Positions 30,513-38,953 of a stretch of 44,341 nt of DNA are shown here, one piece after another. This stretch comes from CAYFUR01 sp964346275 (lineage in GTDB: Bacteria > Sumerlaeota > Sumerlaeia > SLMS01), in the NCBI GenBank assembly GCA_964346275.1, contig CAYFUR010000019.1:1-44341 (forward strand). The letters are read 5' to 3'. Under the pieces are notes generated by a model. It searched no databases. It worked only from the letters and a program-made list of their open reading frames with translations, and was not told where the DNA came from. Numbering within the stretch: the stretch's first letter is position 1; each line of letters begins with the position of its first letter. The translations under genes were made by a program, and so were the position numbers.

Positions 30513-31937
30513 TCAGGTGCGCTTTTCCCTCGTCGCCCATCGGCGTCCGCCTCCTGCCTGGCGCCGGGAACTAAAGCCTTCGTAATGGCGCATCAGCATG
30601 CGCGATTCCACCTGCTTCATGGTATCCAGCACCACGGCGACCACGATGATCAGGCCCGTGCCGCCGGCGAATTCCGTCAGGTAATAGGGCAAATTAAATG
30701 AATGCATCAGCATCTGGGGCAGCACGGAAACCGTGCAGAGGAAAACCGCGCCGACCAGGGTGATGCGTGTCATGACCTTGTCGATGTAGTCCGCTGTCTG
30801 CTTGCCGGGCCGGTAACCGGGAACAAAGGCCCCCACGCGGCGCAGGTTGTCGGCCACGTCCTGCGGGTTGAACACAATCGCCGTATAGAAAAAACAGAAG
30901 AACGCCGTCAGGGCCACGAAGAGGAAGGTATACATGTTGAAAGCCTTGAGCAGCAGGAAGATGGATCCGCGCTCGAGCTCAAACAAGTTGTAAAGATTCA
31001 AAGTGGTTTGCGGTGAAAAGAGTTGGCCAACGATGCCGAAAGACGTGCCCGGATTCGCGCCGATCCAGCCGAAAACGGTGGAGGGAAGCGTGAGCAGCGC
31101 CGAGGAGAAAATCACCGGCATGACGCCCGCCGTGTTGACCTTCAGAGGCAGATAGTTTGTCTGCGAGGCCTGCATCCGGCGCCCCATCATCTGCTTGGCG
31201 TGCTGGATAGGGATTTTCCGCGCGCCTTCCTGAATCAGGATGATCATGACGGTGGCGAACACGCAAATGCCGGCAACGATCAGCAGCCAGATCGGAGCGA
31301 AGGATTCGAGCTCCACCGCCTTGGCACTGAGCCGGATGTTGGCCGGATAGCTCGCCATGATACCGAGAGCGATCAGCAGGGAGATGCCGTTGCCGACCCC
31401 TTTTTCCGTGATCTTTTCACCGATCCACATGAGGAAGGTGGTGGCGGCCGTCACCGTGATGATCGTCGAGAGGATGAACAGTCCCGGCGTACTGCGCATC
31501 GATGGGGTGATGAGCGTGGGATCACTGAGGATATACATGGCCAGGCCGGCGCTCTGAATCACCGCCAGAAGGACCGTGCCGTAACGGGTCCACTGGGTGA
31601 TTTTCTTCCGCCCCGCCTCGCCTTCCTTGGCGATTTTCTCCAGCCGGGGAACCACCGGCATCATCACCTGGAGAATAATGGATGCGGAGATATAGGGCAT
31701 GATGCCGAGAGCCATGACGGTGAGCTTGCTGAAAGCCCCGCCGGTAAACATATCGGCAACACCAAACAGCCCGCCTGTGAGACCGCCGCCAGAGAACGCA
31801 TCCTGGATGTGTTCCACACTGACAAAGGGGATCGGCACAAAGGAGCCAATCCGGTAGATGGCGATCATCAACAGAGTAAAAAGGATCCTCTGGCGAAGAT
31901 CCTTAATGGCAAAAATATTCCGGATCGTCTGTATCAT
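30513..31937 (-). CDS. secY: Protein translocase subunit SecY
   Basis: SecY is the channel of the Sec translocon. The 474-residue protein has ten predicted membrane helices. Diagnostic parts are IYRIGSFVPIPFV, MALGIMPYISASIILQVM, EGEAGRKKITQWTRYGT, MWIGEKITEKGVGNGISLLI, FNPQDVADNLRRVGAFVPGYRPGKQTADYI, the cytoplasmic loop Arg motif, and EGFSSRRQAGGG. ATG at 31937 (MIQTIRNIFAIKDLRQRILFT) was chosen as the family start; the Shine-Dalgarno is weak. The longer start is not supported. It follows rplO after an 83-base gap. Confidence 0.98.
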   Translation of the reverse strand: MIQTIRNIFAIKDLRQRILFTLLMIAIYRIGSFVPIPFVSVEHIQDAFSGGGLTGGLFGVADMFTGGAFSKLTVMALGIMPYISASIILQVMMPVVPRLEKIAKEGEAGRKKITQWTRYGTVLLAVIQSAGLAMYILSDPTLITPSMRSTPGLFILSTIITVTAATTFLMWIGEKITEKGVGNGISLLIALGIMASYPANIRLSAKAVELESFAPIWLLIVAGICVFATVMIILIQEGARKIPIQHAKQMMGRRMQASQTNYLPLKVNTAGVMPVIFSSALLTLPSTVFGWIGANPGTSFGIVGQLFSPQTTLNLYNLFELERGSIFLLLKAFNMYTFLFVALTAFFCFFYTAIVFNPQDVADNLRRVGAFVPGYRPGKQTADYIDKVMTRITLVGAVFLCTVSVLPQMLMHSFNLPYYLTEFAGGTGLIIVVAVVLDTMKQVESRMLMRHYEGFSSRRQAGGGRRWATREKRT

Positions 31938-32020
31938 GAAGGGTGGCGGCCCACTTACTCTTTCGGATTGCGGCGACTGCCGGGGAGGCGGAGAAGGCGG
32001 CCACAGGGCCGCCCGGGGAA

Positions 32021-32485
32021 TCAACCGTTAATCGCTTCGAACTTGCCCCCGGCGTCCGCCAGTTTCTTCTGGGCGGTTTCGCTGGCTTTGTGGAGCTTCA
32101 CCGTCAGGGCTTTTGAAATCTCCCCGTTGGCAAGAAGCTTCACCGGTTTTTTGCTGCGCACGAGGCGAGCCTTCCTCAACGCGTCCACGTCGACCGTGGC
32201 GCCCGCTTCGAAATTCTTCTCGAGGCTCGAGAGATTGACGACCTCGAATTCCTTGCGAAACGGATTCTTGAATCCGCGCTTGGGAATCCGCCGGGTGATC
32301 GGCATCTGGCCACCCTCGAAAGGCGAGGGCTTGGTGCCCCCAGTACGCGACGCCTGGCCCTTGTGGCCCTTGCCCGACGTTTTGCCGTGGCCCGAGCCTT
32401 CGCCGCGTCCAAGGCGTTTTTTCTTTTTCTTTCCGCCCTTGGAGGTCAGACGGCCTTTATCGACAGGCAGTTCATGAATCTTCAT
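32021..32485 (-). CDS. rplO: 50S ribosomal protein L15
   Basis: The 154-residue L15 helps late 50S assembly. It has LGRGEGSGHGKTSGKGHKGQ, EGGQMPITRRIPKRGF and a C-terminal GEISKALTVKLHKASETAQKKL. It starts one base into the rpmD stop (TGATG), implying coupled translation. The 83-base gap to secY leaves room for a secY leader. Confidence 0.99.
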   Translation of the reverse strand: MKIHELPVDKGRLTSKGGKKKKKRLGRGEGSGHGKTSGKGHKGQASRTGGTKPSPFEGGQMPITRRIPKRGFKNPFRKEFEVVNLSSLEKNFEAGATVDVDALRKARLVRSKKPVKLLANGEISKALTVKLHKASETAQKKLADAGGKFEAING

Positions 32486-32670
32486 CAGTCCACTTCCTCG
32501 ACTTTCACCAAGTAATTCACCTGGTCAATCATACCGGCGATGGCCGGCGAGAGTTCTTTTTCGATCGTCTCGTTAAGCCGGTGGAACCCAAGCGCCCGGA
32601 GCGTCCGGCGGTGCCTTTCCCGGCAGGCAATCTGGCTCTTAACCCAGGTAATCTTCACCTTCTTCATCAT
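32485..32670 (-). CDS. rpmD: 50S ribosomal protein L30
   Basis: The 61-residue L30 has KVKITWVKSQIACRERHRRTLRALGFHRLN and the C-terminal IAGMIDQVNYLVKVEEV. Two ATG codons in tandem open the frame, preceded by AAAGGAT. Its stop overlaps the rplO start by one base. Confidence 0.97.
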   Translation of the reverse strand: MMKKVKITWVKSQIACRERHRRTLRALGFHRLNETIEKELSPAIAGMIDQVNYLVKVEEVD

Positions 32671-32727
32671 TCGGATCCTTTATCGGGATACGAGGGCTTG
32701 CCAGTGAGGCATGCCCCTTCTTGGATT

Positions 32728-33444
32728 CTATTCTTTTGCTCCGCCGGCGGAGTAAGTTCCCATGTGGGACTTGTCGCGGCGATCCTGTTCCTGCTGGCGA
32801 GCGCTGGTGAATCCGGAGAGCACCTGGCGGCGGGCCTCGCGATAGCGATTGGCCGCCTTGCGCCCCATCATCTCTTCCAGTGTCTTGCCGCGGCGCTGGG
32901 CCACTTCTTCCGCCAGTTCGAGCTGCTTCAGGCCTTCAAAGCAGGCACGGACAACGTTCAGCTGGTTCTCACTACCGCGCACTTTGGTCAGGATGTCACC
33001 GACGCCGGCCAGCTCGAGCACCGCGCGCGCGGCGGGACCAGCGATCAGCCCCGTACCTTCGGAGGCCGGACGCATGAGCAGGCGGCCCGCGCCGAACCGG
33101 CCCATGACCGAGAACGGAATCGTGCGGCCCACAAGCGGAACGCGGATCAAAGCCTTCTTGGCCGCTTCCACGCCCTTCTGAATCGAATCGGGCACTTCGT
33201 TGGCCTTACCGAATCCCACACCAACGTGGCAGACACCATCGCCAACCACCACGAGGGCGGAGAAGCTGAAGCGGCGGCCGCCTTTGACGACCTTTGCCAC
33301 GCGGTTAAGCTGAACGACCTCTTCGCGGAGATCCAGCTTGGAAGGATCGATTTCTTCCTGGTGAATCCGGACCGCTTCGCCGATAGGATCGACGTCTTGC
33401 GGGGGCGCTTCGCCCTGCTGCTGTCCGGGATTATTCATTTCCAT
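32728..33444 (-). CDS. rpsE: 30S ribosomal protein S5 with extended termini
   Basis: S5 has its usual core (about 35-190) with VVQLNRVAKVVKGGRRFSFSALVVVGD, GFGKANEVPDSIQKGVEAAKK and the C-terminal domain RPASEGTGLIAGPAARAVLELAG. The 238-residue chain is about 70 longer than the usual 165 or so. It has a Gln/Pro-rich N-terminal extension before DLREEV and a basic C-terminal tail (YREARRQVLSGFTSARQQEQDRRDKS). ATG 33444 is one of two tandem possible starts (also 33438); a TTG at 33465 is less likely. The tails are not in typical S5. Confidence 0.95.
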   Translation of the reverse strand: MEMNNPGQQQGEAPPQDVDPIGEAVRIHQEEIDPSKLDLREEVVQLNRVAKVVKGGRRFSFSALVVVGDGVCHVGVGFGKANEVPDSIQKGVEAAKKALIRVPLVGRTIPFSVMGRFGAGRLLMRPASEGTGLIAGPAARAVLELAGVGDILTKVRGSENQLNVVRACFEGLKQLELAEEVAQRRGKTLEEMMGRKAANRYREARRQVLSGFTSARQQEQDRRDKSHMGTYSAGGAKE

Positions 33445-33488
33445 GTCGTTGCTCAAAACTCTCAATCCTTTCCCGTCTGGCGGATTGG

Positions 33489-33854
33489 TTAAAATTCGAT
33501 GCCGGCTTCGCGCACCGACTCGGCGAGGTTTCTGACGCAGCCGTGATAGCGGTATCCGCCACGGTCGAAAACAATGCGCGTGATACCCCGCGCCTTCAAC
33601 TCGGAGCCGACGGTCTTGCCCAGCTCCGCCGCGTGGTCCTTGTTGCGCATGTGCTTGCCCTGCGCTTCTTTGCCCGCCGTGGTAAACGTCACCAGCGTGC
33701 GGCTGCCATGCTCGGGCGAATCATCCACCACCTGGGCATAGAGGTGCTTGAGCGTTTTGCGCACCACAAGGCGGGGGCGTTCTTCCGTGCCGCTGATTTT
33801 CCGGCGCACCCGCAGGTGGCGTCTTTTCAATCGTTGATTCTTCGTCACTCTCAT
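33489..33854 (-). CDS. rplR: 50S ribosomal protein L18
   Basis: The 121-residue L18 binds 5S rRNA. It has RRHLRVRRKISGTEERPRLVVRKTLKHLYAQVVDD, GKTVGSELKARGITRIVFDRGGYRYHG and the C-terminal VRNLAESVREAGIEF. It sits between rplF and rpsE in the conserved order. Confidence 0.99.
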   Translation of the reverse strand: MRVTKNQRLKRRHLRVRRKISGTEERPRLVVRKTLKHLYAQVVDDSPEHGSRTLVTFTTAGKEAQGKHMRNKDHAAELGKTVGSELKARGITRIVFDRGGYRYHGCVRNLAESVREAGIEF

Positions 33855-33919
33855 CGCTTTATCCTCCGCCTGTTGCCGGCCCCATCAAGAGGCCACGGCG
33901 GTTGTCAGTCTCCTTAAGA

Positions 33920-34456
33920 TTACTTCGCCGACTTGCCGGCCTTGCGGATCACGCGTTCGCCAAGATAGCGCACGCCCTTGCCCTTGTAGGGCTCCACGGG
34001 GCGCAGGCGCCGAATCTCCGAGGCGATCTGACCGACCACCTGCTTATCCATGCCCTCGACGATCACCTGGGTGGGCTGGGGAACCTGGAAAGCCACGTCT
34101 TTGGGCGGATCGATGACCACCGGGTGGGAGAATCCGAGATTCAGGTTCAGGCTCTTGCCCTGGAGCTGGGCGCGAAAACCGACGCCCTGGATCTCCAGTT
34201 CCTTGCGGAAGCCCTCGGTGACGCCGATCACGCAGTTGCGGATCAAACGCTGGTAAAGCCCGTGGAACATCCGGCTTTGCCGCGAATCATCATAGCGGCG
34301 CACACGGACCTCGCCATCTTCCTGGGAGACTTCCACGCGGGCGTGGGTCTCCACGGACATTTCCCCCTTCGGCCCCTTCACGTGGACCTCGGTGGGCTTG
34401 ATCGTCACGGTGACCCCTTGGGGCACCGAAATGGGAAGTTTACCGATTCGGCTCAC
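33920..34456 (-). CDS. rplF: 50S ribosomal protein L6
   Basis: The 178-residue L6 contacts the sarcin-ricin loop and the GTPase region. It begins MSRIGKLPISVPQGVTVTI, and the C-terminal domain has LNLNLGFSHPVVI and RRLRPVEPYKGKGVRYLGERVIRKAGKSAK. The start is GTG 34456: GGAGG lies 8 bases before it, inside a fake ATG-start frame (ATG 34471 would sit inside that Shine-Dalgarno). The chosen start gives the canonical MSRIGK. Confidence 0.98.
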   Translation of the reverse strand: MSRIGKLPISVPQGVTVTIKPTEVHVKGPKGEMSVETHARVEVSQEDGEVRVRRYDDSRQSRMFHGLYQRLIRNCVIGVTEGFRKELEIQGVGFRAQLQGKSLNLNLGFSHPVVIDPPKDVAFQVPQPTQVIVEGMDKQVVGQIASEIRRLRPVEPYKGKGVRYLGERVIRKAGKSAK

Positions 34457-34562
34457 AGCCGTTACCTCCATCTGAAAACGCCGGGGTGTTTCGGCAGTCG
34501 CCCCTGGCGCGTTGGGAAAAGTTCCAGTTCATCCGCGCTCCGGCCTGGGCCGGAACAAGCTC

Positions 34563-34958
34563 TCACCAGACCGTGGCGAGGATTTCGCCGCCGATTTTCC
34601 GCTGGCGGCATTCGCGTCCCGTCAGAATCCCCTGGGATGTCGACATGATGGCGACGCCCAGCCCGCCGCGGACGTGGGGGATCTCGTGGGATTTCATATA
34701 GCGGCGAAGGCTCGGCTTGCTGACGCGCTGAAGGCCCGAGAGAACACGTTCGCGCTCCGGTCCGTATTTCAGGAAAATACGAATCGTTCCCTGCTTGGTG
34801 TTCCGCATGACCTTGTAATATTTAACGAATCCTTCGTCCTTCAGAATCCGTGCAATGGAGACCTTGGCCTTGGAATTGGGAATATCCACGTGGTCAAGGG
34901 CGCCGGAGTTCGCGTTGCGAACCCGAGTCAGCATGTCGGCAATCGGATCGGAATGCAT
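34563..34958 (-). CDS. rpsH: 30S ribosomal protein S8
   Basis: The 131-residue S8 is a primary 16S rRNA binder, HSDPIADMLTRVRNAN at the start, SKAKVSIARILKDEGFVK in the middle, and the C-terminal GGLGVAIMSTSQGILTGRECRQRKIGGEILATVW. It lies 25 bases after rplE with no room for rpsN. S8 often autorepresses the spc operon in enterobacteria, but no matching site was identified here. Confidence 0.99.
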   Translation of the reverse strand: MHSDPIADMLTRVRNANSGALDHVDIPNSKAKVSIARILKDEGFVKYYKVMRNTKQGTIRIFLKYGPERERVLSGLQRVSKPSLRRYMKSHEIPHVRGGLGVAIMSTSQGILTGRECRQRKIGGEILATVW

Positions 34959-34983
34959 AGTCTCTTTCTCTTTACTCCCCGAA

Positions 34984-35580
34984 TCAGTTTCGGAATGGCA
35001 TGCCGAGCAAGCGAAGTAGTTCCTTGGCTTCGGCGTCGGTTTTGGCGTTGGTCACAAAAGTGATATCCAGGCCGCGGTTCTTCGAAATCTGGCTGTAATC
35101 GAGCTCCACGAAAATCAAGTGTTCGCGGACACCGAGGGAGTAATTCCCGCGGCCATCGAAGCTCTTGCCAGGAACCCCGCGAAAGTCTCGCACACGCGGG
35201 AGGGAAACATTGACCAGGCGATCCATGAATTCCCACATGCGGGCACGGCGCAGAGTCACGAAGCATCCGACGGGCATTCCCTCGCGGATCTTAAAGGAGG
35301 AGACGGAAACCTTAGCGCGGGTGCGCTTGGCCTTCTGGCCGGCAATAATGGCCAGCTCGCGCTCTGCCGCGTCGAGTTCCTTCACGTCGCGCGCCGCGTC
35401 GCCGACACCCATGTTCAGGGTGATTTTCTGGAGCCGGGGGATCTCCATGAAATTCTTGTAGCCAAACTTCTCACGGAGAGCCGGGGCGGCTTCGTTGCGA
35501 TACTTCGCCAGAAGGCGAGGGATCTTGAAGGGCTCGGCCAGGGCTGCGCCCCCATTTCCTTGCACATTTGATTCTGCCAT
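34984..35580 (-). CDS. rplE: 50S ribosomal protein L5
   Basis: The 198-residue L5 binds 5S rRNA and contacts S13 and the P-site tRNA. It has KITLNMGVGDAARDVK, IAGQKAKRTRAKVSVSSFKIREGMPVGCFVTLRR, WEFMDRLVNVSLPRVRDFRGV and FDGRGNYSLGVREHLIFVELDY. ATG 35580 was chosen over GTG 35589; GGGAG lies closer to the GTG, so this start is uncertain by three residues. Its stop is directly followed by rpsH rather than rpsN. Confidence 0.97.
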   Translation of the reverse strand: MAESNVQGNGGAALAEPFKIPRLLAKYRNEAAPALREKFGYKNFMEIPRLQKITLNMGVGDAARDVKELDAAERELAIIAGQKAKRTRAKVSVSSFKIREGMPVGCFVTLRRARMWEFMDRLVNVSLPRVRDFRGVPGKSFDGRGNYSLGVREHLIFVELDYSQISKNRGLDITFVTNAKTDAEAKELLRLLGMPFRN

Positions 35581-35627
35581 AGTTTTCACTCAACTCCCAA
35601 AAGCGGGGTGGGCTGAATTCTCGCCGG

Positions 35628-35963
35628 TTACTGGTCGAGAACGGCTCCCGAGGCGTTGCGTCCTTTTGTGAATCGTACCCGCACGCCTTCTTCTTCCTTC
35701 ACGCCGATGCGGGCGGCCTGGTTCGTCTTCGGGTCGACGATCATGACGTTACTGATATGGAGCGGCGCTTCGCGCTCCTCGATACCGCCGGACTGGCCGC
35801 CTTTGTCCTGGCGCACGCGTTCATGGTGCGTGTGATAGTTCACACCCTCCACGAGCACCTGGTCGCGCCGGGGATAGACTTCCAGAATGCGTCCGCGCTT
35901 TCCCCGGTCGTTGCCGGAGATCACTTCCACCAGATCGTCTTTGCGAAGCTTGCACTTCTTCAT
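35628..35963 (-). CDS. rplX: 50S ribosomal protein L24
   Basis: The 111-residue L24 starts 50S assembly. The KOW motif is in DDLVEVISGNDRGKRGRILEVYP, then RDQVLVEGVNYHTHHERVRQD and GIEEREAPLHISNVMIVDP. It sits between rplN and rplE as usual. Confidence 0.99.
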   Translation of the reverse strand: MKKCKLRKDDLVEVISGNDRGKRGRILEVYPRRDQVLVEGVNYHTHHERVRQDKGGQSGGIEEREAPLHISNVMIVDPKTNQAARIGVKEEEGVRVRFTKGRNASGAVLDQ

Positions 35964-36010
35964 GTTCTTCGTGCCTCTTTCTTCGTGGCTCGTTAGCGGG
36001 TCCCTGATTC

Positions 36011-36379
36011 TTACATGACCTCGGGGGCCAGAGAGATGATCCGCATGAACCGGCGGGCGCGCAGTTCGCGGCCCACAGCCCCGAAAATACGGGTGCCGAC
36101 CGGTTCGTTCTGGTTGTTAATCAGCACGGCGGCGTTGTCGTCGAAACGGATGTAGCTGCCATCCTCCCGACGCACTTCTTTGCGCGTGCGGACAATCACC
36201 GCCTTCACCACGGTTCCCTTTTTGATGTTACCGTGGGGATCCGCGTCGCGGACAGAGCACACAATAACGTCGCCAATGGACGCATAGCGCCGGCGCGTAC
36301 CGCCCAGCACCTTGAAACAGCGCACCTTCTTCGCGCCGCTATTGTCCGCCACTCGCAGTGTTGTATATTCCTGAATCAT
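36011..36379 (-). CDS. rplN: 50S ribosomal protein L14
   Basis: The 122-residue L14 begins MIQEYTTLRVADNSGAKKVRCFKVLGG and has VIVRTRKEVRREDGSYIRFDDNAAVLIN, PVGTRIFGAVGRELR and a C-terminal FMRIISLAPEVM. All parts match the family. It follows rpsQ at a short gap. Confidence 0.99.
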   Translation of the reverse strand: MIQEYTTLRVADNSGAKKVRCFKVLGGTRRRYASIGDVIVCSVRDADPHGNIKKGTVVKAVIVRTRKEVRREDGSYIRFDDNAAVLINNQNEPVGTRIFGAVGRELRARRFMRIISLAPEVM

Positions 36380-36424
36380 TGCTCGTTATTCCTCGCAAGC
36401 GGTGAAAGTCAGTCGTTCTGCCAA

Positions 36425-36712
36425 TTACTTGGCACGCTCCAGCACACGGACCAGGCGCCAACGCTTGGTCTTGCTCAGCGGCCGCGTCATCTCGGCCACC
36501 TCGACCTTGTCGCCAATGTTCGCCGTGTTTTCCACGTCGTGGACATAGAGTTTCTTGCGCCGCCGGATATACTTCTTGTAGAGGCGGTGCTTAATCAGCC
36601 GGTCGATGTTCACAACGATGGTCTGATCCATCTTGTTGCTCGACACAAAGCCCACACGCCGTTTCGGGCGCGGCTTGACCAGCGTTTTGTGTTGCTCTGT
36701 TGCTTCGGCCAT
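36425..36712 (-). CDS. rpsQ: 30S ribosomal protein S17
   Basis: The 95-residue S17 has RVGFVSSNKMDQTIVVNIDRLIKHRLYKKYIRRRKKLYVHD and IGDKVEVAEMTRPLSKTKRWRLVRVLE, the OB-fold core. It carries a short extra N-terminal stretch (AEATEQHKTLVKPRP). Order rpmC-rpsQ-rplN is standard. Confidence 0.99.
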   Translation of the reverse strand: MAEATEQHKTLVKPRPKRRVGFVSSNKMDQTIVVNIDRLIKHRLYKKYIRRRKKLYVHDVENTANIGDKVEVAEMTRPLSKTKRWRLVRVLERAK

Positions 36713-36761
36713 GGGGCCAGACTCCTCTTCTTAATTCAGTGAAAAAGGACAGGATGCCGCT

Positions 36762-36971
36762 TTAAGCGGGTTCGCCCTGCTGCTGCTTCTCGCGGATGAC
36801 AGTCAACACGCGCGCAAAGTCGCGCTTCTTATCTTTCAGGAGGGCGGTGTTCGGCTCCTCCTTCGTGGTGAGGCGCTGGCGCAGGTCGAACATCTCCTTC
36901 TGGAGTTCCGCCGCACGAAGCGTCAGTTCATTGAGATCCTGCTCGCGCAGTTTTGCCGGTTGCAGTGCCAT
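36762..36971 (-). CDS. rpmC: 50S ribosomal protein L29
   Basis: The 69-residue L29 is a helical pair near the exit tunnel. It has LNELTLRAAELQKEMFDLRQRLTT and RDFARVLTVIREKQ, the family signature. Its Shine-Dalgarno AAGGAG overlaps the end of rplP, 6 bases before its start, so the two are probably coupled. Confidence 0.98.
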   Translation of the reverse strand: MALQPAKLREQDLNELTLRAAELQKEMFDLRQRLTTKEEPNTALLKDKKRDFARVLTVIREKQQQGEPA

Positions 36972-36977
36972 GGTCGC

Positions 36978-37487
36978 TTACTCCTTGTCCCCTTCGGATT
37001 CGCTGGAAACCGCCGGAGCCAGAACTTCACCCTCTTCGGCCATTTCCTCCGGCTCCTGGTGCCCACTCTCCGAGGAGATGTTCTCGCGCATGATAAACTT
37101 CGCCTTGAGGGGCAGCTTGTGGATCGCGCGTTCCATGGCGCGGCGAGCCATGCTCTCCGTCACGCCTTCCAGCTCGAACAGGACGCGGCCAGGCTTGATC
37201 ACCGCCACCCAATGCTCCGGGTTGCCTTTTCCTTTGCCCATGCGGGTTTCCGCGGGCTTCACGGTGAGCGGCTTGTCCGGGAAAATCCGGATCCAGAGCT
37301 TGCCGCCGCGGCGCACCGTGCGCGTAATCGCCACGCGAGCCGCCTCGATCTGGCGGTTGGTGATCCAGCCGCACTCCAGCGCCTTAATGCCATAGGTTCC
37401 GAAGCTCAGCTTATTGCCGCGGTGGGCTTTGCCCCGGCGCTTGCCCTTCTGAACCTTGCGGTGTTTTGGTCTCTTTGGAAGTAACAT
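36978..37487 (-). CDS. rplP: 50S ribosomal protein L16 with acidic C-terminal extension
   Basis: The L16 core (about 1-137) has PKRPKHRKVQKGKRRGKAHRGN, FGTYGIKALECGWITNRQIEAARVAITR, KLWIRIFPDKPLTVKPAETRMGKGKGNPEHWVAVIKPG and the C-terminal KLPLKAKFIMRE. L16 shapes the tRNA A and P sites of the 50S. At 169 residues it is about 32 longer than the usual 136-140. The extra tail is Glu/Ser-rich (SSESGHQEPEEMAEEGEVLAP). Normal order follows: rpsC upstream, rpmC downstream. Confidence 0.98.
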   Translation of the reverse strand: MLLPKRPKHRKVQKGKRRGKAHRGNKLSFGTYGIKALECGWITNRQIEAARVAITRTVRRGGKLWIRIFPDKPLTVKPAETRMGKGKGNPEHWVAVIKPGRVLFELEGVTESMARRAMERAIHKLPLKAKFIMRENISSESGHQEPEEMAEEGEVLAPAVSSESEGDKE

Positions 37488-37524
37488 CTTCTTCTATCCC
37501 GGTCCTTCTCGGAGTCGTTTCTTT

Positions 37525-38175
37525 TTAGCTGGCTGCTTTGATTTCCGGCTTCTCGAACACTTCGCCGCGGAAGACCCATGCCTTCACGCCGATGATTCCA
37601 TACTTAGTGCGCGCTTCGGCCAGACCGTAGTCGATGTCGGCGCGCAGGGTGTGGAGAGGGACGCGGCCTTCGCGATACCACTCGGTGCGGCTCATTTCCG
37701 CGCCGCCAAGGCGGCCCGAGCACTGGATCTTGACACCCAGGGCACCGGCTTTCATGCAGCTTTGCACCGTCTTCTTCATGGCGCGTCGGAAGCTGATCCG
37801 GCGGAGGAGCTGGCCCGCGATGTTTTCCGCCACAAGCTGGGCGCTGAGGTCCGGGCGCTTGATCTCCTCGATGTTGATCACAATCTGCTTGCCCGTCTTT
37901 TCCTCGAGCATCTTGCGCAGCCGCTCAATGCTCTCGCCCTTCTTGCCGATGACGATGCCCGGGCGAGCCGTGTGAACGATCATCTTGGCGCGTTTCGTGG
38001 CCCGCTCGATCTCCACCAGGGCAATGCCGGCGTGGGCGAACTGAGACTTGATGAGCTTGCGGATCTCCAGGTCCTCGTGCAGCATCTCGCGGTAATTCCG
38101 TCCCGCGTAGCTGCGCGATTGCCAGTCTTTGATGATCCCGAGCCGCAGACCGTAGGGGTGTACTTTCTGACCCAA
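37525..38175 (-). CDS. rpsC: 30S ribosomal protein S3
   Basis: The 216-residue S3 forms the mRNA entry tunnel and helicase. It starts MGQKVHPYGLRLGIIKDWQSR, has a type II KH domain with VIGKKGESIERL, and ends with SGRLGGAEMSRTEWYREGRVPLHTLRADIDYGLAEA. Order rplV-rpsC-rplP is standard. Confidence 0.99.
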   Translation of the reverse strand: MGQKVHPYGLRLGIIKDWQSRSYAGRNYREMLHEDLEIRKLIKSQFAHAGIALVEIERATKRAKMIVHTARPGIVIGKKGESIERLRKMLEEKTGKQIVINIEEIKRPDLSAQLVAENIAGQLLRRISFRRAMKKTVQSCMKAGALGVKIQCSGRLGGAEMSRTEWYREGRVPLHTLRADIDYGLAEARTKYGIIGVKAWVFRGEVFEKPEIKAAS

Positions 38176-38205
38176 AACTTTTCTCCTTTAATCGGCTAAA
38201 CCCAA

Positions 38206-38586
38206 TTACGTTTCCGCCAGGGCGAGGAAGATGTGGCTCTGGCGCTTGCGGATCCGCACCGCACGCCCCATCGCGGCAGGACGAATGCGCTTGAGCATCG
38301 GCGCTTCGTCGATAATCGCCTCGGCGACCACCAGATTCTCTGGCTGGGGATGCACCTCCGAGGCGCTTGCAACGGCCGCCTTGAGGGCTTTTGTCATCGC
38401 GGGCACCGCAGACGGACGATGCATGAATTCCAGGGTTTCCAGGGCTTCGCCCACCGTCTTGCCCCGGATCACGTCCGCCACCAGGCGGACTTTGCGAGGA
38501 GCGACGCGCACGAACCGGGTCATCGACTTGCCGACGATCGGCTGGCCCTTGGCCGTCTCCTTCTTTTTGCTCAAACCAGCTGCCAT
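38206..38586 (-). CDS. rplV: 50S ribosomal protein L22
   Basis: The 126-residue L22 lines the exit tunnel. It has RFVRVAPRKVRLVADVIRGKTV, AVASASEVH and the extended hairpin region IIDEAPMLKRIRPAAMGRAVRIRKRQSHIFL, all standard. A basic N-terminal extension (AAGLSKKKETAKGQPIVGK) precedes the core. Confidence 0.99.
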   Translation of the reverse strand: MAAGLSKKKETAKGQPIVGKSMTRFVRVAPRKVRLVADVIRGKTVGEALETLEFMHRPSAVPAMTKALKAAVASASEVHPQPENLVVAEAIIDEAPMLKRIRPAAMGRAVRIRKRQSHIFLALAET

Positions 38587-38618
38587 GAGACTTCTTCTCC
38601 CGGGTTAACGAATCTCGC

Positions 38619-38897
38619 TCAGCGGATGGACTTGGCCGTTTTGCCGCCGTGGGTTTTGAAAGTGCGCGTGAGGGCGAACTCGCCCAGTTTGTGGCCCACC
38701 ATGTTCTCCGTGACAAACACGGGGATGAAGGCCTTGCCATTGTGGATCGCGATCGTGTGCCCAACCATTTCCGGAACAATCATGGAACGCCGCGACCATG
38801 TCTTGACGACCCTCTTGCTGTTGGAATCGTTGAGCGCTTCCACCTTGTCCATCAGGTGGTAATCCACGAAAGGCGGCTTCTTCAGAGAACGAGGCAT
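38619..38897 (-). CDS. rpsS: 30S ribosomal protein S19
   Basis: The 92-residue S19 binds 16S rRNA in the head next to S13. It has MPRSLKKPPFVDYHLMDKVE, VKTWSRRSMIVPEMVGHTIAIHNGKAFIPVFVTENMVGHKLGEFALTRTF and GGKTAKSIR. Full match along the length. Confidence 0.99.
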   Translation of the reverse strand: MPRSLKKPPFVDYHLMDKVEALNDSNSKRVVKTWSRRSMIVPEMVGHTIAIHNGKAFIPVFVTENMVGHKLGEFALTRTFKTHGGKTAKSIR

Positions 38898-38953
38898 CTT
38901 TTCCTTCTTCCTTCAATTTCGGAGCGGCCGGGCCGCTTCCGGTAGTGGTCGTC

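Noticed and set aside
28633..30585. 650-residue open frame on the plus strand
   Set aside because: Antisense to infA, map, adk and secY, all highly conserved.
31023..32477. 484-residue open frame on the plus strand
   Set aside because: Antisense to secY and rplO.
34950..34990. A possible short rpsN between rplE and rpsH
   Set aside because: Only 25 bases separate the two genes, too little for even the 61-residue S14.
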